A program made the position numbers and the translations under genes. Below, piece after piece: positions 60,370-64,000 of a stretch of DNA of 64,000 nucleotides. This DNA is from Streptomyces sp. CG 926 (GTDB lineage Bacteria > Actinomycetota > Actinomycetes > Streptomycetales > Streptomycetaceae): assembly GCF_003148825.1 (NCBI RefSeq), contig NZ_QGGZ01000003.1, positions 372,001 through 436,000 on the forward strand, written 5' to 3'. The notes under the pieces are model-generated. The model saw only the letters and a list, made by a program, of their open reading frames with translations. It searched no databases and had not been told where the DNA came from. Every line of letters starts with the position of its first letter. Position 1 is the first letter of the stretch.

Positions 60370-61431
60370 ATGGTGGCAGTGACCCCGGAGACGGGGCCGG
60401 ACACGGCTCTCGGGACAGACAGGACGGACGGGACAGGCATGACTGCTGACCTGGGCGCACAGCTCGCGGCGGCATTCGACGCGGCCGTGGCGGCCGACGA
60501 GCGGGTGGAGCCGCGCGACTGGATGCCGGACGAGTACCGCGCCTCCCTGGTGCGCCAGATGGCGCAGCACGCCCATTCCGAGATCATCGGCATGCAGCCC
60601 GAGGCCAACTGGATCACCCGCGCGCCCTCGCTGCGCCGCAAGGCGATCCTGATGGCCAAGGTGCAGGACGAGGCGGGCCACGGGCTGTACCTGTACAGCG
60701 CGGCCGAGACCCTCGGGACCAGCCGCGACGAGCTGCTCGACAAGCTCCACTCGGGCAAGCAGAAGTACTCCTCGATCTTCAACTACCCCACCCTGACCTG
60801 GGCGGACGTCGGCGCCATCGGCTGGCTCGTGGACGGCGCGGCGATCACCAACCAGGTGCCGATCTGCCGCTGCTCCTACGGGCCCTACGCGCGCGCCATG
60901 GTCCGTATCTGCAAGGAGGAGTCCTTCCACCAGCGCCAGGGGTACGAGCTGCTCCTCGCCCTCTCCCGCGGCACCGAGGCCCAGCACGCGATGGCCCAGG
61001 ACGCGGTGGACCGGTGGTGGTGGCCGTCGCTGATGATGTTCGGCCCGCCGGACGACGAGTCGGCGCACTCGGCCCGGTCGATGGCCTGGCGCATCAAGCG
61101 GCACTCGAACGACGAACTGCGCCAGCGGTTCGTGGACATCGCCGTCCCGCAGGCCGAGTCGCTCGGCCTGACCCTGCCCGACCCGGACCTGAAGTGGAAC
61201 GAGGAGCGCGGACACCACGACTTCGGCGCCATCGACTGGGCCGAGTTCTGGGACGTCCTCAAGGGCAACGGCCCCTGCAACGAGCAGCGGATCGGCCAGC
61301 GGCGCGCGGCCCACGAGGAAGGCGCCTGGGTGCGTGACGCGGCCGCCGCGTACGCGCGCAAGCAGACGGCACAGCAGGTGGCACAGCAAGCGGCGAAGCA
61401 CGCCGGACAGAACGAGGAGGCACGGGTATGA
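60370..61431 (+). CDS. paaA: phenylacetyl-CoA 1,2-epoxidase subunit A (catalytic)
   Basis: 353 residues from ATG 60370 (ATG 60439 would also keep the domain). Di-iron carboxylate ligands are seen in [13 protein letters not shown] and [11 protein letters not shown], with HAHSEIIG before them. With PaaC it forms the core that inserts an oxygen atom into the ring of phenylacetyl-CoA. The last 25 residues are a Gln/Ala-rich helical tail ([14 protein letters not shown]). Start of the paaABCDE operon; the stop overlaps paaB (ATGA). Confidence 0.95.
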   Translation: MVAVTPETGPDTALGTDRTDGTGMTADLGAQLAAAFDAAVAADERVEPRDWMPDEYRASLVRQMAQHAHSEIIGMQPEANWITRAPSLRRKAILMAKVQDEAGHGLYLYSAAETLGTSRDELLDKLHSGKQKYSSIFNYPTLTWADVGAIGWLVDGAAITNQVPICRCSYGPYARAMVRICKEESFHQRQGYELLLALSRGTEAQHAMAQDAVDRWWWPSLMMFGPPDDESAHSARSMAWRIKRHSNDELRQRFVDIAVPQAESLGLTLPDPDLKWNEERGHHDFGAIDWAEFWDVLKGNGPCNEQRIGQRRAAHEEGAWVRDAAAAYARKQTAQQVAQQAAKHAGQNEEARV

Positions 61432-61712
61432 CGCAGAACTGGCCCCTGTGGGAGGTCTTCGTGCGTTCGCGCCGCGGCCTCTCGCACACGCACGCGGGCA
61501 GCTTGCACGCTCCCGACGCGGAGATGGCCCTGCGCAACGCCCGCGATCTCTACACCCGGCGCAACGAGGGCATCTCGATCTGGGTGGTGCCCTCCACCGA
61601 GATCACCGCCTCCTCGCCCGACGAGCGGGACCCCTTCTTCGCGCCGTCCGCCGACAAGCCGTACCGGCACCCGACCTTCTACGACATCCCGGAGGGGGTG
61701 AGCCACCTGTGA
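61428..61712 (+). CDS. paaB: phenylacetyl-CoA epoxidase subunit B
   Basis: 94 residues; [44 protein letters not shown] is the PaaB signature. This small subunit bridges PaaA-PaaC dimers in the complex. GAGGAGG precedes the ATG. Overlaps both neighbours. Confidence 0.95.
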   Translation: MTQNWPLWEVFVRSRRGLSHTHAGSLHAPDAEMALRNARDLYTRRNEGISIWVVPSTEITASSPDERDPFFAPSADKPYRHPTFYDIPEGVSHL

Positions 61713-62452
61713 CCAGCACCGACACCACGCGCCTCACCGGCGCCACCGCCGCCGCCGCGCTCGCGCTCGGCGACGACGCGCTGATCCTCTCCCACCGCCT
61801 CGGCGAATGGGCCGGACACGCCCCCGTCCTGGAGGAGGAGGTCGCGCTCGCCAACATCGCCCTCGACCTGCTCGGCCAAGCCCGGATCCTGCTGTCCATG
61901 GTCGGCGACGAGGACGAGCTGGCGTACCTGCGCGAGGAGCGGGCCTTCCGCAACCTCCAGCTGGTCGAGCAGCCGAACGGCGACTTCGCCCACACCATCG
62001 CGCGCCAGCTCTACTTCTCCTTCTACCAGCACGAGGTCTACGGGGAGCTCGCCCGCGGCGACGGCCCGTTCGCGCCGCTGGCGGCCAAGGCCGTCAAGGA
62101 GACCGCGTACCACCGCGACCACGCCGAGCAGTGGACCCTGCGGCTCGGCGACGGCACCGAGGAGAGCCGCAGCCGTATGCGGGCCGCCCTCGACGCGCTG
62201 TGGAAGTTCACCGGCGAGATGTTCCAGCCGGTGGACGGCCAGGGCGGCCTGGACCTGGCCGCCGTGGAGGAGCGCTGGCTGGCCGCGCTGACCGACGTAC
62301 TGGGACGGGCCGGCCTCGACCTGCCCCAGGGGCCGCGCACCGGCGCCTGGGCGGCCGGCGCCGGCCGGCAGGGCCTGCACACCGAGTCCTTCGGCCGGAT
62401 GCTCGCCGAGATGCAGCACCTGCACCGCAGCCACCCGGGGGCCTCATGGTGA
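61709..62452 (+). CDS. paaC: phenylacetyl-CoA epoxidase subunit C (structural)
   Basis: 247 residues from GTG 61709, which overlaps the paaB stop (GTGA) and has GGAGGGGGTG nine bases upstream. The ferritin-like helical bundle shows LGDDALILSHRLGEWAGHAPVLEEEVALANIALDLLGQAR and ETAYHRDHAEQW. It lacks a full di-iron set, as usual for PaaC, and stabilises PaaA. Confidence 0.94.
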   Translation: MTSTDTTRLTGATAAAALALGDDALILSHRLGEWAGHAPVLEEEVALANIALDLLGQARILLSMVGDEDELAYLREERAFRNLQLVEQPNGDFAHTIARQLYFSFYQHEVYGELARGDGPFAPLAAKAVKETAYHRDHAEQWTLRLGDGTEESRSRMRAALDALWKFTGEMFQPVDGQGGLDLAAVEERWLAALTDVLGRAGLDLPQGPRTGAWAAGAGRQGLHTESFGRMLAEMQHLHRSHPGASW

Positions 62453-62952
62453 CCGCCGACGCCGGAACGACCCGCCTGGAGGCGGAGCTGGCCGCGCTGG
62501 CCGGCTCCGTCCCGGACCCGGAGCTGCCCGTGCTCACCCTCGGCGAGCTCGGCGTGGTACGCGGGGTGCGGATGCACGAGGACGGCCACGCCGAGGTCAC
62601 CCTCACCCCCACCTACACCGGCTGCCCCGCCATCGAGGCCATGTCCGCCGACATCGAGCGGGCCCTGACCGGCCACGGCATCCCCGAGGTGCGGGTGACG
62701 ACCGTGCTGGCCCCCGCCTGGTCCACCGACGACATCAGCGCCGAGGGCCGGCGCAAGCTCGCCGAGTTCGGCATCGCCCCGCCCCGGCCGCACGCGGCCG
62801 GCGGGCCGGTCCCGGTGACCCTGTCGGTCCGCTGCCCGAACTGCGGATCGACCGACACCGAGCTGCTCAGCCGCTTCTCCTCCACCGCGTGCAAGGCGCT
62901 GCGTCGCTGCACCGCCTGCCGCGAACCGTTCGACCACTTCAAGGAGCTCTAG
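62446..62952 (+). CDS. paaD: phenylacetyl-CoA epoxidase assembly protein D
   Basis: 168 residues from ATG 62446 (GTG 62449 possible). MIP18/DUF59 domain (VPDPELPVLTLGELGVVRGV, TYTGCPAIEAM) plus a C-terminal zinc ribbon (CPNCGSTDTELLSRF, then RCTACREPFDHFK). It is thought to deliver iron or Fe-S units to the epoxidase. Overlaps paaC by seven bases and abuts paaE. Confidence 0.93.
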   Translation: MVTADAGTTRLEAELAALAGSVPDPELPVLTLGELGVVRGVRMHEDGHAEVTLTPTYTGCPAIEAMSADIERALTGHGIPEVRVTTVLAPAWSTDDISAEGRRKLAEFGIAPPRPHAAGGPVPVTLSVRCPNCGSTDTELLSRFSSTACKALRRCTACREPFDHFKEL

Positions 62953-64000
62953 ATGGCCGCCCCCCGCCACGGCGCGTTCCACCCGCTGACGGTGGCGGCT
63001 GTCGACCGACTCACCGACGACTCGGTGGCACTGACCCTGCGGGTTCCCGAGGAGCTGCGCGAGGACTACCGGCACGCCCCGGGCCAGCACCTGACGCTGC
63101 GCCGCACCGCCCCCGAGGGCGGCGCCGAGGTCCGCCGCACCTACTCGATCTGTTCTCCGGCGCCGTCCGCGGACGGACCGGGCCCCGAGCAGCTGCGGGT
63201 CGGGGTGCGGCTGGTGGAGGGCGGTGAGTTCTCCACCTTCGCGCACAAGGAGATCGCCGCCGGTGACGTGCTGGAGGTCATGGTCCCGGCCGGGCGCTTC
63301 ACGCTGGAACCGACCACCGCCCCGGCCTCGGGCCACTACGCGGCGATCGTCGGCGGCAGCGGCATCACGCCGGTGCTCTCGATCGCGGCGAGCCTGCTGG
63401 CCGCCCGGCCCGACGCCCGGTTCTGCCTCGTGCGCAGCGACCGTACGGCGGCCTCGACGATGTTCCTGGAGGAGGTCGCCGACCTCAAGGACCGCTATCC
63501 GGCACGGTTCCAGCTGGTGACGGTCCTCTCCCGGGAGGAGCAGGAGTCCGGGCTGCCCTCCGGGCGGCTGGACGAGGAGCGGCTGGCGTCCCTGCTGCCC
63601 GCGCTGCTGCCGGTGCCGGAGGTGACGGGCTGGTTCCTGTGCGGCCCGTACGGCCTGGTGCAGGGCGCGGAGCGGGCCTTGGGCGGGCTCGGCGTCGCAC
63701 GGACCCGGGTGCACGAGGAGATCTTCCACGTCGAGGACACCGCGCCGACGGCCCGTCCCGCCGGTGCCACGGCCCCCGCGACCGGGCGGGTCACGGCGCG
63801 GCTCGACGGCCGCTCGGGCACCTGGCCGGTCCAGGACGGCGAGTCCCTGCTGGACGCGGTGCTCCGCAACCGCGCGGACGCCCCGTACGCCTGCAAGGGC
63901 GGGGTCTGCGGCACCTGCCGGGCGTTCGTGGTCTCGGGCGAGGTCCGGATGGAGCGGAACTTCGCGCTGGAGGCCGAGGAGACGGAGGCCGGGTTCGTCC
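62953..64000 (+). CDS. paaE: phenylacetyl-CoA epoxidase reductase E (3' end outside the window)
   Basis: 349 codons are visible from ATG 62953, directly after the paaD stop. FAD domain RRTYSICSP, NAD(P)H domain AIVGGSGITPVLSIAASLLA and FLCGPYGLV, and a C-terminal plant-type 2Fe-2S ferredoxin domain with C314, C319 and C322 (CKGGVCGTC). The fourth cysteine lies just past the edge. It passes electrons from NADPH to the PaaA di-iron centre. Confidence 0.94.
   Translation, partial: MAAPRHGAFHPLTVAAVDRLTDDSVALTLRVPEELREDYRHAPGQHLTLRRTAPEGGAEVRRTYSICSPAPSADGPGPEQLRVGVRLVEGGEFSTFAHKEIAAGDVLEVMVPAGRFTLEPTTAPASGHYAAIVGGSGITPVLSIAASLLAARPDARFCLVRSDRTAASTMFLEEVADLKDRYPARFQLVTVLSREEQESGLPSGRLDEERLASLLPALLPVPEVTGWFLCGPYGLVQGAERALGGLGVARTRVHEEIFHVEDTAPTARPAGATAPATGRVTARLDGRSGTWPVQDGESLLDAVLRNRADAPYACKGGVCGTCRAFVVSGEVRMERNFALEAEETEAGFV

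Overview
The window is high-GC DNA (mostly above 70 %) with GTG/ATG/TTG starts, GGAGG-type ribosome sites and many ATGA, GTGA or TGATG gene overlaps. Everything recognised fits Streptomyces. Gene content and order resemble the chromosome core to one side of oriC: two bkd clusters, an orphan response regulator, two Ser/Thr kinases and a Bpa gene. A perfect Streptomyces parS site at 44588-44601 agrees with that position.

Layout. 1-9236: a truncated acyl-CoA dehydrogenase, a small duplicated Cys/His protein, an M18 aminopeptidase, a thioredoxin-NHL protein, and a run of small conserved proteins (Uma2, PPOX, DUF4240, ATP-grasp-like, LURP-one-like, nitrilase). 9386-20110: a mycothiol-type enzyme, an MFS transporter with a coupled GntR regulator, a DUF418 membrane protein, a papain-like protease with a chagasin-like inhibitor gene directly downstream, a flavin monooxygenase facing a GntR-TetR fusion regulator, and DUF1266 and F420/PPOX proteins. 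20126-27818: a tightly coupled minus-strand cassette (SseB-like, WXG-like, 1541-aa T7SS-signal/RHS toxin, candidate immunity, DUF4291), followed by an unknown gene.

27965-51095: bkd cluster 1 (E1-alpha, E1-beta, E2) facing an orphan response regulator; two divergent Ser/Thr kinases; a PadR regulator with an ABC exporter; Bpa; mobA-moeA-K+ channel-quinone oxidoreductase; then bkd cluster 2 with its Lrp-type regulator. The bkd complexes oxidise branched-chain 2-oxo acids to acyl-CoA primers for branched fatty acids and polyketides. 51350-64000: phenylacetate catabolism. A TetR regulator (PaaR type) is coupled to a 3-hydroxyacyl-CoA dehydrogenase, divergent from paaN; the paaABCDE epoxidase operon runs off the right edge. 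Between them lie a MerR/membrane-protein pair, an RNA methyltransferase, a ten-unit 51-bp repeat array and a DUF5819/HTTM pair.

The points most worth follow-up are: the T7SS-RHS toxin cassette with an AT-richer toxin tip; the protease-inhibitor pair; three near-identical 14-bp TetR-type operators at paaA, paaN/paaH and, unexpectedly, bkd cluster 2; the parS site lying across the moeA/channel junction; and an apparently leaderless, self-repressed padR promoter. No tRNA, rRNA, insertion sequence or CRISPR array was seen. All family calls come from reading the sequence and from recalled family features; no searches were run.
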